Shown here: piece by piece, positions 24,459-33,174 of the stretch
Numbering within the stretch: the stretch's first letter is position 1
Layout of the letters: each line of letters opens with the position of its first letter
Program-made: the position numbers and the translations under genes
The notes under the pieces: model-generated
Databases searched by the model: none
Told to the model about the DNA's origin: nothing
Seen by the model: the letters and a program-made list of their open reading frames with translations, nothing else
Assembly (NCBI RefSeq): GCF_001293775.1
Contig: NZ_LGLN01000008.1
Coordinates: 1-33,174 of the forward strand
From: Pseudomonas syringae pv. cilantro
GTDB lineage: Bacteria > Pseudomonadota > Gammaproteobacteria > Pseudomonadales > Pseudomonadaceae
Direction: 5' to 3'
DNA length: 33,174 bases

Positions 24459-24710
24459 ATGTGCGGACCTAAAGAGCCTATTGCGGGTGTGATTTTACTG
24501 TTGGTTCTGGCTGCCGGAGGCTGGGTGGTCCAGGAGCCATTTCCTCATTTCGGGATTGATCTGACGCTGGACACTCCCGTGAACCGGGAAAACTCATCCA
24601 GGCATGTCTCGCCTCGACACTCGCCGTTACTCGATGACAGCCAGTTCAGCAGCGCAATGCTCGAACCCGTGCACATGTACGCAGTTATAGAACAGCCGAA
24701 CCCGCTCTGA
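24459..24710 (+). CDS. small putative membrane protein (83 residues)
   Basis: ATG 24459 follows AGGAG by 8 nt. The product begins MCGPKEPIAG and has one hydrophobic segment (GVILLLVLAAGGWVV, about residues 10-24), then a hydrophilic C-terminal part of about 55 residues rich in Ser, His and Pro. I recognise no family. The membrane segment is near the N-terminus, so it could be a signal anchor. It lies 93 nt after the dioxygenase gene and ends 28 nt before the converging GAF gene. Confidence 0.5.
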   Translation: MCGPKEPIAGVILLLVLAAGGWVVQEPFPHFGIDLTLDTPVNRENSSRHVSPRHSPLLDDSQFSSAMLEPVHMYAVIEQPNPL

Positions 24711-24738
24711 CCGGGTGCAAGCTGCGCTCATTGACGAG

Positions 24739-25254
24739 TCAGCGGCTGTGAGGGCCGGGTTCGGCAATATTGGCAAAGAAAATACAGCCGATCAGTCGCG
24801 CAAACAGGGTAAGCGTTTCAGCCAGGTCGGGGTCGTCAAACAACGTCGCGTGTGAATCCAGAGCGCACAGCGCACCATAAAGCTGCCCGTCCGGAAGGAA
24901 GATAGGCACGCCTGCATAACTTTCGATGGCAAACTGTTTTACCACCGGGCGATTCGCGTACCAGGCGTTCTGGCTGATCTGCGGGATGAACAGTGCTTCA
25001 GGTTTGGTGCAAAGCTCGCTGCACAGCGTGGTTTCAAGTTCGAACACATCATCGTCTTCGATGCCGAGGCCGGTCGGGTCATACACCGAGCAGACTATCC
25101 AGTCCGTCTCGGTAAACTTCGAGATACCCGCGAAGCGCATGCCGGTCAGTCGGGTAACAAGCCGCAGTACGTTGGTCGTTGCCTCAATCTCGGCAATTGC
25201 AGAGCGCTCCTCAGCCGTCAAGGCGACTCTTGACGCGGTCAACTCCGAACTCAT
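24739..25254 (-). CDS. stand-alone GAF-domain protein
   Basis: The 171-residue product is almost entirely a GAF domain: helix ATTNVLRLVTRLTGMRFAGI, strands around WIVCSVYDPTGLGIEDDDVF, ETTLCSELC (a typical GAF cysteine helix), and YAGVPIFLPDGQLYGALCAL at about 130-150. GAF domains bind small ligands such as nucleotides or tetrapyrroles. There is no output domain, so it may act as a regulator in trans or a small-molecule sensor. ATG 25254 has CTGGAGAAC just upstream; the frame extends to 25356 without family sequence. It is divergent from a chemoreceptor gene, and a functional link to it is only a guess. Confidence 0.78.
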   Translation of the reverse strand: MSSELTASRVALTAEERSAIAEIEATTNVLRLVTRLTGMRFAGISKFTETDWIVCSVYDPTGLGIEDDDVFELETTLCSELCTKPEALFIPQISQNAWYANRPVVKQFAIESYAGVPIFLPDGQLYGALCALDSHATLFDDPDLAETLTLFARLIGCIFFANIAEPGPHSR

Positions 25255-25375
25255 GCCGTTCTCCAGAATACTCAGTGTGTGCAAAACGCCCATGCTAACT
25301 GACCCGTTTGAAAAAGCCATATGCGTCAGAGCAACTCGCGAATTATTTGTGAGCAAGAATTATTGGCGCCAACTT

Positions 25376-25402
25376 TAAAGTTTGCCGCCGCGCTGCCGAC
25401 AT
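25376..25402 (+). promoter_or_regulatory. FliA (sigma-28) promoter of the chemoreceptor gene
   Basis: TAAAGTTT (25376-25383), exactly eleven bases, then GCCGACAT (25395-25402). The flagellar sigma-28 consensus is TAAAGTTT-N11-GCCGATAA, so the -35 box is perfect and the -10 box has two mismatches. It lies about 70 nt upstream of the MCP start. This ties the receptor to late flagellar genes. Confidence 0.8.
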
Positions 25403-25472
25403 CTGCTTGTTGTATGGGCGGCAAGGATCAGCCGCGTGTATTCATCCGATGACCTAACAAGAGCGACCCAAG

Positions 25473-27374
25473 TTGAAAAACACTCTGAGCAATATTTCTG
25501 TCAGGTCCAAGCTAGCGCTGGGGTTTGCTCTGGTCATCGTACTGACGGTGCTGATTGCGCTGACGGGCTGGACCGGTATCACTTCGCTGAGCGAACGAAG
25601 CGAACGGATTGCCGACATCGGCAAAATGAGCACGCTGACGCGTGACGTGCGCATCGCCCGCCTGGCGTATTGGATAAACTACGACGCCGAGCGTGCCAAC
25701 GACTGGTTAAAGGCGCTCGAACGCCTCGAAGACCACGTCAAATATGCCCAGAAGGTATTCGACTCCCCAAAGAACATACCGCTGGTGAACGCTGCCGCAG
25801 AAGCGCTGGTGGAATACCGCGTTCACTACGACAACCTGATGCGGGCGACTGCCGCACGAGAAGCGACCCGGGGAATGTTCGGCCAGTACGCCGATGCCGG
25901 GGCTGATGACTTGCAGAAACTGAATGCGTTTGCAAGGTCGGATGAGGGTACGGCGTCCCAGCGCGACGCCATTGTGCAGGCAACGACGCTGTTTCAGAAA
26001 ATGCGCTTTGATCTGCGTGGGTATACCTATTCTCTAAAAATCGAGAACAGGGGGGCTGCAGAAGCATCCATGAACGCGGTCATCAACTTTGTCAAAGGTC
26101 TGCAAGGCTTCGACAGTCAGTCAGCAACGACCAAACATCTTGTAGATTCTCTGGTCAGCTACCAGAACACCATGAACCAATTCACCGCCGCACAGGCCTC
26201 CATCGATCAGGCCCAGGCAGGTATCACCAAAGTTATCGGAACGCTGTTTACGTCGGCCGATCAGCTGTCTGCCAATCAGGTCAACCTTCGGATTGAAGAC
26301 GTGAGTCAGGCCAAGATGCTGCTATCTGCGTGGCTTATTGCAGCGCTGGTAGTGAGTTTTCTAGCGGCATGGATAATCACCCGCCTGATCGTAGGGCCGT
26401 TGCTGGACACACTGAAACTGGCCGAGCGCGTGGCTGATGGCGACTTGACTCATAATCAGGCCGTGACCCGCAAGGATGAGCTTGGACGGTTGCAGAGCAG
26501 CATGCTGCGCATGACGACCAACTTGCGTGAGCTGATCGGCGGGCTGCGCGATGGCGTGACGCAGATAGCCAGCGCCGCCGAGCAGTTATCGGCGGTTACC
26601 GAACAGACCAGTGCCGGTGTAAACAGCCAGAAAAGCGAGACGGACCAGGTTGCCACGGCCATGCACGAGATGTCTGCAACCGTTCAGGAAGTGGCGAGGA
26701 ACGCAGAACAGGCCTCCCATGCGGCAGTCAACGCTTCGAAAGAAGCGCGGGAAGGTGATGGCGTGGTGTCGAGGGCTGTTACCCAGATTGAAAAGCTGGC
26801 CACTGAAGTTCAGCTTTCCAAATCGGCAATGGATGATCTCAAGACCGAGAGCAATAAGATCGGTGGCGTGCTTGACGTGATCAAGGCAGTTGCCGAGCAG
26901 ACCAATCTGCTGGCACTCAACGCCGCCATTGAAGCCGCACGCGCAGGCGAGGCCGGACGTGGCTTTGCCGTCGTTGCTGACGAAGTGCGAAGCCTGGCCC
27001 AGCGCACGCAGACCTCGACAGAAGAGATTGCAGCGCTGATCAGCGGGCTGCACAGCCGTACCACACAAGTGGCGACTATCCTCGATAACAGCCAGGCCCT
27101 GACCGCCAACAGCGTGGAGCTGACGCGCAACGCGGGTGTCTCCATCGGCAACATCACTCATGCAATCTCGACCATCGAGACGATGAACCATCAGATCGCT
27201 GCAGCGGCAGAAGAGCAGAGTGCGGTTGCCGAGGAGATCAACCGCAGTGTGCTGAATGTCCGGGATATTTCCGAGCAGACAGCGTCGGCCAGTGAGCAGA
27301 CCGCCGCGTCGAGCGTCGAACTTGCTCGTCTGGGTGTTCATTTGCAGAGCATGGTCAGCCGCTTCAAGGTCTGA
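25473..27374 (+). CDS. methyl-accepting chemotaxis protein with a large helical ligand domain (HBM-like)
   Basis: The 633-residue product has a first membrane helix ([20 protein letters not shown], about 14-33), a periplasmic part of about 255 residues that is all helical, a second membrane helix (about 290-310), a HAMP domain (about 310-365), and the MCP signalling domain with the invariant tip ([40 protein letters not shown] near 470-510). The length and helical nature of the sensor fit the helical bimodular domain of McpS-type receptors, which bind organic acids; the ligand is not known here. No CheB/CheR-binding pentapeptide is seen at the C-terminus. The start is TTG 25473, since no nearby in-frame ATG exists; the N-terminus fits the family. 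It is preceded by a FliA promoter. Confidence 0.92.
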   Translation: MKNTLSNISVRSKLALGFALVIVLTVLIALTGWTGITSLSERSERIADIGKMSTLTRDVRIARLAYWINYDAERANDWLKALERLEDHVKYAQKVFDSPKNIPLVNAAAEALVEYRVHYDNLMRATAAREATRGMFGQYADAGADDLQKLNAFARSDEGTASQRDAIVQATTLFQKMRFDLRGYTYSLKIENRGAAEASMNAVINFVKGLQGFDSQSATTKHLVDSLVSYQNTMNQFTAAQASIDQAQAGITKVIGTLFTSADQLSANQVNLRIEDVSQAKMLLSAWLIAALVVSFLAAWIITRLIVGPLLDTLKLAERVADGDLTHNQAVTRKDELGRLQSSMLRMTTNLRELIGGLRDGVTQIASAAEQLSAVTEQTSAGVNSQKSETDQVATAMHEMSATVQEVARNAEQASHAAVNASKEAREGDGVVSRAVTQIEKLATEVQLSKSAMDDLKTESNKIGGVLDVIKAVAEQTNLLALNAAIEAARAGEAGRGFAVVADEVRSLAQRTQTSTEEIAALISGLHSRTTQVATILDNSQALTANSVELTRNAGVSIGNITHAISTIETMNHQIAAAAEEQSAVAEEINRSVLNVRDISEQTASASEQTAASSVELARLGVHLQSMVSRFKV

Positions 27375-27392
27375 GTCTTCAACCAGAAACAT

Positions 27393-27433
27393 CCGGTGCG
27401 GGCGCAATGCCTCGCACCGGCTGCAGCATTGCG
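27393..27433. terminator. overlapping hairpins between converging MCP and LysR genes
   Basis: Two inverted repeats interlock: CCGGTGCG (27393-27400) with CGCACCGG (27413-27420), and CGCAATGC (27403-27410) with GCATTGCG (27426-27433), the second followed by TTTAA. Only one can form at a time. They lie between converging genes and may act as a terminator for the chemoreceptor gene; there is no long U-tract. A run of eight C follows at 27439-27446. Confidence 0.4.
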
Positions 27434-27454
27434 TTTAACCCCCCCCGTCAGCCC

Positions 27455-28360
27455 TTATCGTCCCCAAAGTCCCAGCGCAAACTTCACAAAGCTTCTCAGT
27501 TTGGGCAGCCGGTAACGGTCCTGCACATACAGCAGGTTCATTGGCCGTCTGGGCAGATGATAGCCTGGCAGCAGCGCGACCAGTCGGCCCTCCTGCAAGT
27601 CCCGCTGGACCAGCGCATCCGGGAGCATCACCACGCCCAGTCCGGCGCGGGCCGCCTGATACAGCCCCGCTGACGTGTTGGCCACCATCGAGCCGTCGAT
27701 ATCCACCAGCACTTCGCCTTCAGGCCCGGTCATACGCCACTGGGTGCCGGCGGTGCGCCACTCATCGCCTGCCGGGTAGGCGAACGCCAGGCAATTGTGT
27801 GAGCGAAGGTCTTCGGGGCGGACGGGTGCACTATGGCGAGCAAGGTAGTCTGGCGCAGCGCATATGGTCAGTGTGTAGTCCTGCAGGGGGCGGGCGATCA
27901 AGGGTGATGATTGCGCGATGTTACCCAGGCGAATGGCGACGTCAAAACCATTGTCGATCATGTCCAGACGCTGATTGGTCAGCACCAGATCGAGTTTGAC
28001 GTCGGGAAAGCGCCGCGAAAACTCGACCAGGGCAGGGGCCAGCGATTCCGAACCGAACGTCAGCGGTGCCGTCATGCGCAAAGTACCGGTCGGGTCGCCC
28101 TGCGCCTGCTCGGCCAGTTGCTCGGACTCGGCCACCAGCCCGAGTACTTCCAGGCAGCGCTGATAATACGCGGTGCCAAACTCCGTCAGACGTTGGCGGC
28201 GAGTGGTGCGCTGCAGCAGGCTGACGCCCAGGCGCTGTTCCAGTGCGCGCAGGTGATTGCCGACCATGGTGGTAGAAATCGAACACGCTTGGGCCGCGCC
28301 GGTCAGGCTGCCCGCTTCGACAACTTTTACATACACCCGCATCGCCTGAAATAAATCCAT
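27455..28360 (-). CDS. LysR-family transcriptional regulator
   Basis: The 301-residue product has the LysR N-terminal winged helix-turn-helix (MRVYVKVVEAGSLTGAAQAC, then STTMVGNHLRALEQRLGVSL, LQRTTRRQRLT) and a substrate-binding-like C-terminal domain (LRMTAPLTFGSESLAPALVE, then CLAFAYPAGDEWRTAG). ATG 28360 is used, with AGGA 6 nt upstream. It is divergent from the aminotransferase gene with about 100 nt between them, the usual LysR arrangement, so it probably controls that gene. The short shared region contains GGTT and AACC arms (about 28412-28434) that could be an operator; this is weak. The inducer is unknown. Confidence 0.9.
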   Translation of the reverse strand: MDLFQAMRVYVKVVEAGSLTGAAQACSISTTMVGNHLRALEQRLGVSLLQRTTRRQRLTEFGTAYYQRCLEVLGLVAESEQLAEQAQGDPTGTLRMTAPLTFGSESLAPALVEFSRRFPDVKLDLVLTNQRLDMIDNGFDVAIRLGNIAQSSPLIARPLQDYTLTICAAPDYLARHSAPVRPEDLRSHNCLAFAYPAGDEWRTAGTQWRMTGPEGEVLVDIDGSMVANTSAGLYQAARAGLGVVMLPDALVQRDLQEGRLVALLPGYHLPRRPMNLLYVQDRYRLPKLRSFVKFALGLWGR

Positions 28361-28463
28361 TATCAATCCTGGCTTTAAAATGATTGAAGTATTTCGCTGT
28401 TTATCCAGAACAGGTGGTTAACGATACTGTAAAAACCGAAACATACCCAAGGAGCTTCATGTC

Positions 28464-29666
28464 ATGACCGCCACTTGCCTGATGACCACCTACCAACCGC
28501 TCGCGCTGAGTTTCACTCATGGACTGGGCACCCGACTCTGGGATCGGGACGGGCGCGAGTATCTGGATGCGGTGGCCGGTGTGGCGGTGACCGGGGTAGG
28601 GCACTCGCACCCCTTGTTGGTCGAGGCGATTCGCGAGCAGGCGGGCCTGTTGCTGCACACCTCCAACCTGTACAGCATTGACTGGCAGCAGCGTCTGGCG
28701 CAGAAGCTGACTGCACTGTCAGGGCTTGATCGGGTGTTTTTCAACAACTCCGGTGCCGAGGCCAACGAAACCGCACTCAAGCTGGCGCGCCTGCATGGCT
28801 GGCACAAGTACATCGAGCAGCCCTTGGTCGTGGTGATGGAGAACGCTTTTCACGGCCGTACGCTGGGCACGCTGTCAGCCAGCGACGGGCCAGCAGTGCG
28901 TCTGGGGTTCAGTAAGTTGCCGGGGGATTACATCAAAGTGCCCTTTGGCGATCTGACGGCGTTCGATAACATCTGCGTCACCCACGGGCACCGCATCGCA
29001 GCAGTACTGGTCGAGCCGATTCAGGGCGAGGGCGGCGCGCAACTGGCACCTGCCGGGTATCTCAAAGCGTTGAGGGAACGCTGCACGCGGCGCGACTGGT
29101 TGCTGATGCTCGACGAAATCCAGACCGGCATGGGGCGCACTGGCAAGTGGTTTGCCTTTCAACATGAAGGCATTGTGCCGGACGTCATGACCCTCGCCAA
29201 AGGGCTGGGCAATGGCGTGCCGATCGGTGCCTGCCTCGCGCGGGGCAAGGCAGCCGGTCTGTTCACGCCTGGCAGTCACGGCAGCACGTTCGGCGGCAAC
29301 CCTCTGGCCTGTCGGGTGGGCTGCACGGTGATCGACATCATCGAGCAGCAGGGGCTGGTGGAAAATGCCCGCCTGCAAGGGCAGCATTTGCTCGACCGGC
29401 TGCGCGACATGCTCGGCGATCACCCTTACGTGCAAGAGATTCGGGGGCAGGGGCTGATGATCGGCATCGAGTTGCAGCACGTCATTCCTGGCTTGACCCG
29501 GATTGCCGCCGAGCAGCACGGCTTGTTGATCAACGTGACACGCAGCAAAGTCATTCGCCTGCTGCCGCCCTTGCTGCTGGATGCCACAGAGGTGGAGCAG
29601 GTTGTTCAGCGGCTGGCGGCAACGTTCGACAGTGTCGGTCAGCGGTTGCTCAAGCGTACGGCCTGA
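28464..29666 (+). CDS. class III aminotransferase, acetylornithine aminotransferase (ArgD) type
   Basis: The 400-residue PLP enzyme matches the ArgD group: [52 protein letters not shown], the [20 protein letters not shown] block with the PLP-binding Asp, and [13 protein letters not shown] with the Schiff-base lysine at about 243. ArgD converts N-acetylglutamate semialdehyde to N-acetylornithine in arginine synthesis; related enzymes act on succinylornithine or 4-aminobutyrate. Pseudomonads usually carry a main argD/aruC elsewhere, so this may be a second copy with another substrate. AAGGAG precedes ATG 28464. It is divergent from a LysR regulator. Confidence 0.85.
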   Translation: MTATCLMTTYQPLALSFTHGLGTRLWDRDGREYLDAVAGVAVTGVGHSHPLLVEAIREQAGLLLHTSNLYSIDWQQRLAQKLTALSGLDRVFFNNSGAEANETALKLARLHGWHKYIEQPLVVVMENAFHGRTLGTLSASDGPAVRLGFSKLPGDYIKVPFGDLTAFDNICVTHGHRIAAVLVEPIQGEGGAQLAPAGYLKALRERCTRRDWLLMLDEIQTGMGRTGKWFAFQHEGIVPDVMTLAKGLGNGVPIGACLARGKAAGLFTPGSHGSTFGGNPLACRVGCTVIDIIEQQGLVENARLQGQHLLDRLRDMLGDHPYVQEIRGQGLMIGIELQHVIPGLTRIAAEQHGLLINVTRSKVIRLLPPLLLDATEVEQVVQRLAATFDSVGQRLLKRTA

Positions 29667-29776
29667 TGAAACGGATTTAGGAAAAGGACTACGCCGGGCT
29701 GTACCGTGACGACCCATATGCGGTAGAAGAGACAGGCATCGCGTGTGTCTGCGCGATGGCTACCCAATGGATTTGA
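29666..29776 (+). pseudogene. possible gene remnant after the aminotransferase gene
   Basis: ATG 29666 overlaps the aminotransferase stop, but the frame has a TAG as its fifth codon, then continues open (EKDYAGLYRDDPYAVEETGI and on to TGA 29774-29776). The peptide composition looks protein-like rather than random, and the overlap is of the coupled type. I cannot assign a family; it may be a decayed small gene or chance. Confidence 0.25.
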
Positions 29777-30582
29777 AAGGAGCCCACCATGTTAATCCGG
29801 TCCCTGACCCTCGCCACCCTGCTTGTCGCTGCCGGTACAGCGCTGGCTGCCGACAGCGACGGCCCTTTGGCACAGGAGCGCGGCAAGTCGCGTCCCTTGA
29901 TCATCATCGCTCCCAGTACGCTTGATCCCACGCTGGTCAGTCTCAAGAAAGCGCTGGAGGAGCCTGCCAACCGCGAGGCGTTCGTGCAGCGCAACATGGT
30001 GCTGTATACCGTGGTCAACACCATCGGTGAACGTGATGGCAAAGCGCTGGACCCGCAGTCGACCATGGCCTTGATCCGTGAACTGAAGCTGGGCGCAGGG
30101 GTGAAGACCCGAGTCATTCTGGTGGGCAAGGACGGCGAGAAGAAAATCGAAAAGTCAGAGTCGATTGACCCCAAAATGAGGCTGGCCTGCTCGGCTATCG
30201 CCTCCTTTACCAGGTCGCCGATGGACAGCAGGCCCAGCAACTGTCCGTTTTCCACGACGGGCAAGTGACGCAGGTGGCTGTCGGTCATGATGCCCATGCA
30301 CGTCTCCACGGTTTGTTGCGAATCAACGGTGATGACTTTGCTGCTCATGATCTCGCTGACTGGCGTACCCACTGACGAGCGCCCCTCGAGCACCACCTTG
30401 CGCGCGTAATCGCGCTCACTGACCACGCCGACCACCACGCCGTCGTTGACCACTGGCAATGCGCCGATGTTTTTCTCGGCCATCAGCCTGAGGGCCTCCA
30501 GCACCATCTGATCCGGGCCGATGGTGTGCACCTGCTGATTGTGCAGGTCCTTCAATTTCAGCAGTTGGGCAACGGTTTTCAT
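29689..30582 (-). CDS. CBS-pair protein, runs on through a fused 3' end
   Basis: The first about 135 residues form a standard two-CBS protein: VHTIGPDQMVLEALRLMAEK, NIGALPVVNDGVVVGVVSER, DYARKVVLEGRSS, then MSSKVITVDSQQTVETCMGI and LRHLPVVENGQLLGLLSIGD. Such proteins of about 145 residues bind adenine nucleotides. After EQASLI (about 30176) the reading frame enters the reverse complement of the DUF4174 gene and continues for about 160 residues of low-complexity Ser/Arg-rich text to a stop at 29689. That extension is not a domain. The normal end, a short helical QQLEQYI-type tail, is gone. ATG 30582 has CCGGAGAG upstream. The CBS core may still fold. Confidence 0.75.
   Translation of the reverse strand: MKTVAQLLKLKDLHNQQVHTIGPDQMVLEALRLMAEKNIGALPVVNDGVVVGVVSERDYARKVVLEGRSSVGTPVSEIMSSKVITVDSQQTVETCMGIMTDSHLRHLPVVENGQLLGLLSIGDLVKEAIAEQASLILGSIDSDFSIFFSPSLPTRMTRVFTPAPSFSSRIKAMVDCGSSALPSRSPMVLTTVYSTMLRCTNASRLAGSSSAFLRLTSVGSSVLGAMMIKGRDLPRSCAKGPSLSAASAVPAATSRVARVRDRINMVGSFQIHWVAIAQTHAMPVSSTAYGSSRYSPA
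29789..30268 (+). CDS. DUF4174-like secreted protein with altered C-terminus
   Basis: AAAGGAG precedes ATG 29789. The product has a signal peptide (MLIRSLTLATLLVAAGTALA, cleavage after ALA) and a DUF4174-type, thioredoxin-like domain (SRPLIIIAPSTLDPTLVSLK, VLYTVVNTIGERDG, VKTRVILVGKDGEKK). At about residue 129 (SESIDPK, 30172-30175) the family sequence ends and about 31 residues follow that are read from the reverse complement of the neighbouring CBS gene. The natural end (normally a short DPxxIFxxID-type tail) is missing. This fits a deletion that joined two converging genes tail to tail. The function of DUF4174 is unknown; a periplasmic location is likely. Confidence 0.7.
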   Translation: MLIRSLTLATLLVAAGTALAADSDGPLAQERGKSRPLIIIAPSTLDPTLVSLKKALEEPANREAFVQRNMVLYTVVNTIGERDGKALDPQSTMALIRELKLGAGVKTRVILVGKDGEKKIEKSESIDPKMRLACSAIASFTRSPMDSRPSNCPFSTTGK

Positions 30583-30611
30583 GACGCTCTCCGGGATAAG
30601 GACCTGAATGA

Positions 30612-30639
30612 CTGTAGTGCATGTTCATGGCCACTACAG
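30612..30639. promoter_or_regulatory. inverted repeat upstream of the CBS gene
   Basis: CTGTAGTG (30612-30619) and CACTACAG (30632-30639) are perfect 8-bp arms separated by 12 nt, about 30 nt upstream of the CBS gene start and within the region shared with polB. The form suits a dimeric regulator operator. The outer CTGT and ACAG resemble LexA half sites, but the spacing (20 nt between them) is far too long for a LexA box. Confidence 0.35.
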
Positions 30640-30808
30640 AATCGTGCAGTGCGCGCAATCGGGCAAGATTTAAATCAGGATAAGAGGCATAGACGGAAAT
30701 CAATGGTCAGCAACTGTTGAATATGCATTGAAAACGACCGCCAACCGCGTCTTTACCCTCGGGGGCAAGTAGAATCAGTCCCTTGATGGTAGCGTCGAGG
30801 GTGTAGCG

Positions 30809-33172
30809 TTGGATTTACCGCAGGGCTTTATCCTGAGTCGGCACTGGCAAGATACGCCCGCCGGGACCGAGGTCGACTTCTGGTTGGCCACCGACCAGGG
30901 GCCTCGTCACATCCGTCTGCCTTGTCAGCCCTCGGTGGCCTTCATTCCGGCCGAGCAGGGCGAGCGTGCCCGTGCCCTGTTGCGCAGCGAACGTGGCGTG
31001 GAGCTGCGCCCTCTGGAGCTCTGCGACTTTCGCCATCGTCCGGTGCTGGGCGTGTACTGCCAGCAGCATCGTCAGTTGATGAACATCGAAAAATTGCTGC
31101 GCCGAGGTAATGTCGACGTCTACGAAGCGGACATCCGTCCGCCCGAGCGTTACCTGATGGAGCGTTTCATCACGGCCCCGGTGCAGTTCACGGGCACAAC
31201 GAATGCCGAGGGTGTGCTGTGTGACGCGCAGATCAGGCCGGCCCCCGATTATCGGCCCAGCCTGAAACTGGTCTCGCTGGATATAGAAACCACGGCGCGC
31301 GGCGAGTTGTATTCCATTGCGCTGGAAGGCTGCGGACAGCGTCAGGTTTATATGCTCGGCCCGCCCAACGGCGGCAACGAGGCGCTGGATTTCCAGCTCG
31401 ATTATTGCGACACCCGCGCGCAGTTGCTGGAGCGCCTGAACGACTGGCTGGCGCTGCATGACCCGGACGCGATCATCGGCTGGAACGTGGTGCAGTTCGA
31501 CCTGCGGGTGCTGCATGAGCATGCCCAGCGTTTGCAGGTGCCCCTGCGCCTCGGGCGCGGCGGAGAGGCGATGGGCTGGCGCGAACATGGCAGCCGTAAC
31601 AATCACTTTTTTGCCGAAATCAGCGGGCGGCTGGTGATCGACGGTATCGAGGCGTTACGCTCAGCGACCTGGAGTTTCCCTTCTTTCAGCCTGGAGTACG
31701 TGGCGCAAACGCTTCTGGGTGAAGGCAAGGCCATCGATACGCCTTACCAGCGCATGGACGAAATCAACCGCATGTTCGCCGAGGACAAGCCCGCGCTGGC
31801 ACGATACAACATCAAGGACTGCGAACTGGTAACGCGCATCTTCGCCAAGACCGAGCTGCTGACCTTCTTGCTGGAACGCGCCACAGTGACCGGTTTGCCG
31901 GCTGACCGTAGCGGTGGCTCGGTTGCTGCGTTCTGTCATCTGTATATTCCGCTGATGCATCGTCAGGGTTTCGTCGCGCCTAATCTGGGCGAACGCTTAC
32001 CGGAAGCCAGCCCCGGCGGTTTCGTGATGGATTCGCAACCCGGGCTGTACGAATCGGTGCTGGTGCTGGACTACAAAAGCTTGTATCCGTCGATCATTCG
32101 CACGTTTCTCATCGATCCGGTGGGCCTGATCGAGGGCCTGCGTCACCCTGAGGACAGCGCCTCGGTGCCGGGTTTTCGCGGCGCGCGTTTTTCCCGCACG
32201 CGCCACAGCTTGCCAGCCATCGTCGAGCGCGTCTGGCAAGGACGCGAAACCGCCAAGCGGGAACACAACGCGCCGCTGTCCCAGGCCCTGAAAATCATTA
32301 TGAATGCCTTCTACGGCGTGCTGGGTTCCAGCGGCTGCCGTTTCTTCGATCCGCGGCTGGCGTCGTCGATCACCCTGCGCGGGCATGAAATCATGCTCAA
32401 GACCCGGGACCTCATTCAGGCTCAGGGTTACACAGTGATCTACGGCGACACCGACTCGACCTTCGTCTGGCTGGGCCGCCCGCGCGGGCAGGAAGAGGCA
32501 GCAACCATCGGCAAGGCGTTGGTGCAACAGGTCAACCAGTGGTGGCGTGAGCATCTGCACAACGAATATGGCCTGCACAGTGCGCTGGAATTGCAATATG
32601 AAACGCACTTTCGACGCTTTCTGATGCCGACCGTGCGCGGCGCCGAGGAGGGCAGCAAGAAGCGCTATGCCGGGCTGGTCACGCGCGCCGACGGCACCGA
32701 AGAAATGGTCTACAAAGGTCTGGAAACGGTCCGCACTGACTGGTCGCCACTGGCTCAGCGTTTCCAGCAGGAATTGTATCTGCGTATTTTCAAGCGCCAG
32801 CCGTATCAGGAGTATGTGCGTGACTACGTGCAGCGCACGCTGTCAGGTGAACTGGATGACTTGCTGATCTACCGCAAGCGACTGCGCCGCAAGCTCGACG
32901 ACTACCAGCGCAACGTGCCGCCGCATGTTCGCGCAGCGCGTCTGGCCGACGAGTACAACGACCAGCAAGGGCGCCCGAAGCAGTATCAGAGCGGCGGCTG
33001 GATCAGCTACGTGATGACCACTGCCGGGCCGGAACCGCTGGAGATTCGTCACGCGCCGATTGACTACGATCATTACGTGACGCGCCAGTTGCAACCGCTG
33101 GCCGACGCGATTCTGCCCTTCGTGGACGATGACTTCAGCAAACTGGTCGGTGGCCAGCTTGGGCTTTTCTAG
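30809..33172 (+). CDS. polB: DNA polymerase II (family B)
   Basis: The 787-residue product is a family B polymerase, nearly the length of E. coli Pol II (783). The exonuclease I motif is [14 protein letters not shown] (Asp-x-Glu near 157), the polymerase motif A is [13 protein letters not shown] (near 420), motif B is [15 protein letters not shown], and motif C is YGDTDSTF (near 544); all catalytic aspartates are present. Pol II helps restart and bypass at damaged DNA and proofreads. The start is TTG 30809 with GAGGG about 7 nt upstream; the N-terminus ([19 protein letters not shown]) aligns with the family, so no upstream start is needed. No clear LexA box was found upstream. The stop is two bases before the window end. 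Confidence 0.95.
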   Translation: MDLPQGFILSRHWQDTPAGTEVDFWLATDQGPRHIRLPCQPSVAFIPAEQGERARALLRSERGVELRPLELCDFRHRPVLGVYCQQHRQLMNIEKLLRRGNVDVYEADIRPPERYLMERFITAPVQFTGTTNAEGVLCDAQIRPAPDYRPSLKLVSLDIETTARGELYSIALEGCGQRQVYMLGPPNGGNEALDFQLDYCDTRAQLLERLNDWLALHDPDAIIGWNVVQFDLRVLHEHAQRLQVPLRLGRGGEAMGWREHGSRNNHFFAEISGRLVIDGIEALRSATWSFPSFSLEYVAQTLLGEGKAIDTPYQRMDEINRMFAEDKPALARYNIKDCELVTRIFAKTELLTFLLERATVTGLPADRSGGSVAAFCHLYIPLMHRQGFVAPNLGERLPEASPGGFVMDSQPGLYESVLVLDYKSLYPSIIRTFLIDPVGLIEGLRHPEDSASVPGFRGARFSRTRHSLPAIVERVWQGRETAKREHNAPLSQALKIIMNAFYGVLGSSGCRFFDPRLASSITLRGHEIMLKTRDLIQAQGYTVIYGDTDSTFVWLGRPRGQEEAATIGKALVQQVNQWWREHLHNEYGLHSALELQYETHFRRFLMPTVRGAEEGSKKRYAGLVTRADGTEEMVYKGLETVRTDWSPLAQRFQQELYLRIFKRQPYQEYVRDYVQRTLSGELDDLLIYRKRLRRKLDDYQRNVPPHVRAARLADEYNDQQGRPKQYQSGGWISYVMTTAGPEPLEIRHAPIDYDHYVTRQLQPLADAILPFVDDDFSKLVGGQLGLF

Positions 33173-33174
33173 TG

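Noticed and set aside
29689..30175. Novel C-terminal domain of the CBS protein
   Set aside because: This stretch is exactly the reverse complement of the DUF4174 coding sequence, so it is readthrough, not a domain.
30700..30808. LexA box upstream of polB
   Set aside because: CTGT near 30715 has no properly spaced ACAG partner; the CTGT/ACAG arms at 30612-30639 are too far apart.
1..33174. CRISPR arrays, tRNA or rRNA genes, insertion sequences, REP elements
   Set aside because: None was recognised: no regularly spaced repeats, no transposase-like frame and no tRNA or rRNA signature found by eye.

Overview
The window looks like chromosome of a fluorescent, plant-associated Pseudomonas, most likely the P. 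syringae group. This rests on moderately high GC, an H2-type type VI secretion (T6SS) cluster, a secreted GH28 polygalacturonase, a chemoreceptor with a large helical ligand domain behind a FliA-type promoter, and a full-length DNA polymerase II. Species assignment is inference; no rRNA or tRNA gene was seen.

Region 1 (1-19467) is a T6SS locus. On the minus strand are hcp and the start of vgrG, separated by a perfect 30-bp palindrome. Divergent from them on the plus strand run tssA, tssB, tssC, tssE, tssF, tssG, clpV (tssH), a sigma-54 activator gene (VasH/Sfa type), a 46-residue lipoprotein gene, a TagH-like gene that lacks the FHA domain, tssJ, tssK, tssL and tssM. The order matches the H2 cluster of P. 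aeruginosa, but the Thr kinase/phosphatase pair expected after tssM is absent. The divergent region holds a good sigma-54 promoter for hcp, a weaker one for tssA, and seven TGCGC-core repeats that could be activator sites. tssL carries a frameshift that removes its membrane anchor, so the apparatus may not work in this strain unless the shift is a sequencing error.

Region 2 (19468-24710) holds a secreted polygalacturonase facing a minus-strand unit of a short HisRS-like gene (with a one-base frameshift) and a YfcE-type phosphodiesterase gene. This unit is preceded by what reads as a complete histidine attenuator: a 30-codon leader with four consecutive His codons, a pause hairpin around those codons, and an intrinsic terminator just before the HisRS-like gene. 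I consider this the most interesting element in the window. Upstream lie a YhhY/AaaT-like acetyltransferase gene and, divergently, a TauD-family dioxygenase gene, then a small membrane protein.

Region 3 (24711-33174) holds a GAF-domain protein divergent from a methyl-accepting chemotaxis gene with a near-perfect FliA promoter; a LysR regulator divergent from an ArgD-family aminotransferase; a convergent pair (DUF4174-like secreted protein and CBS-pair protein) whose 3' ends appear fused by a deletion; and DNA polymerase II, complete to its stop two bases before the window end.
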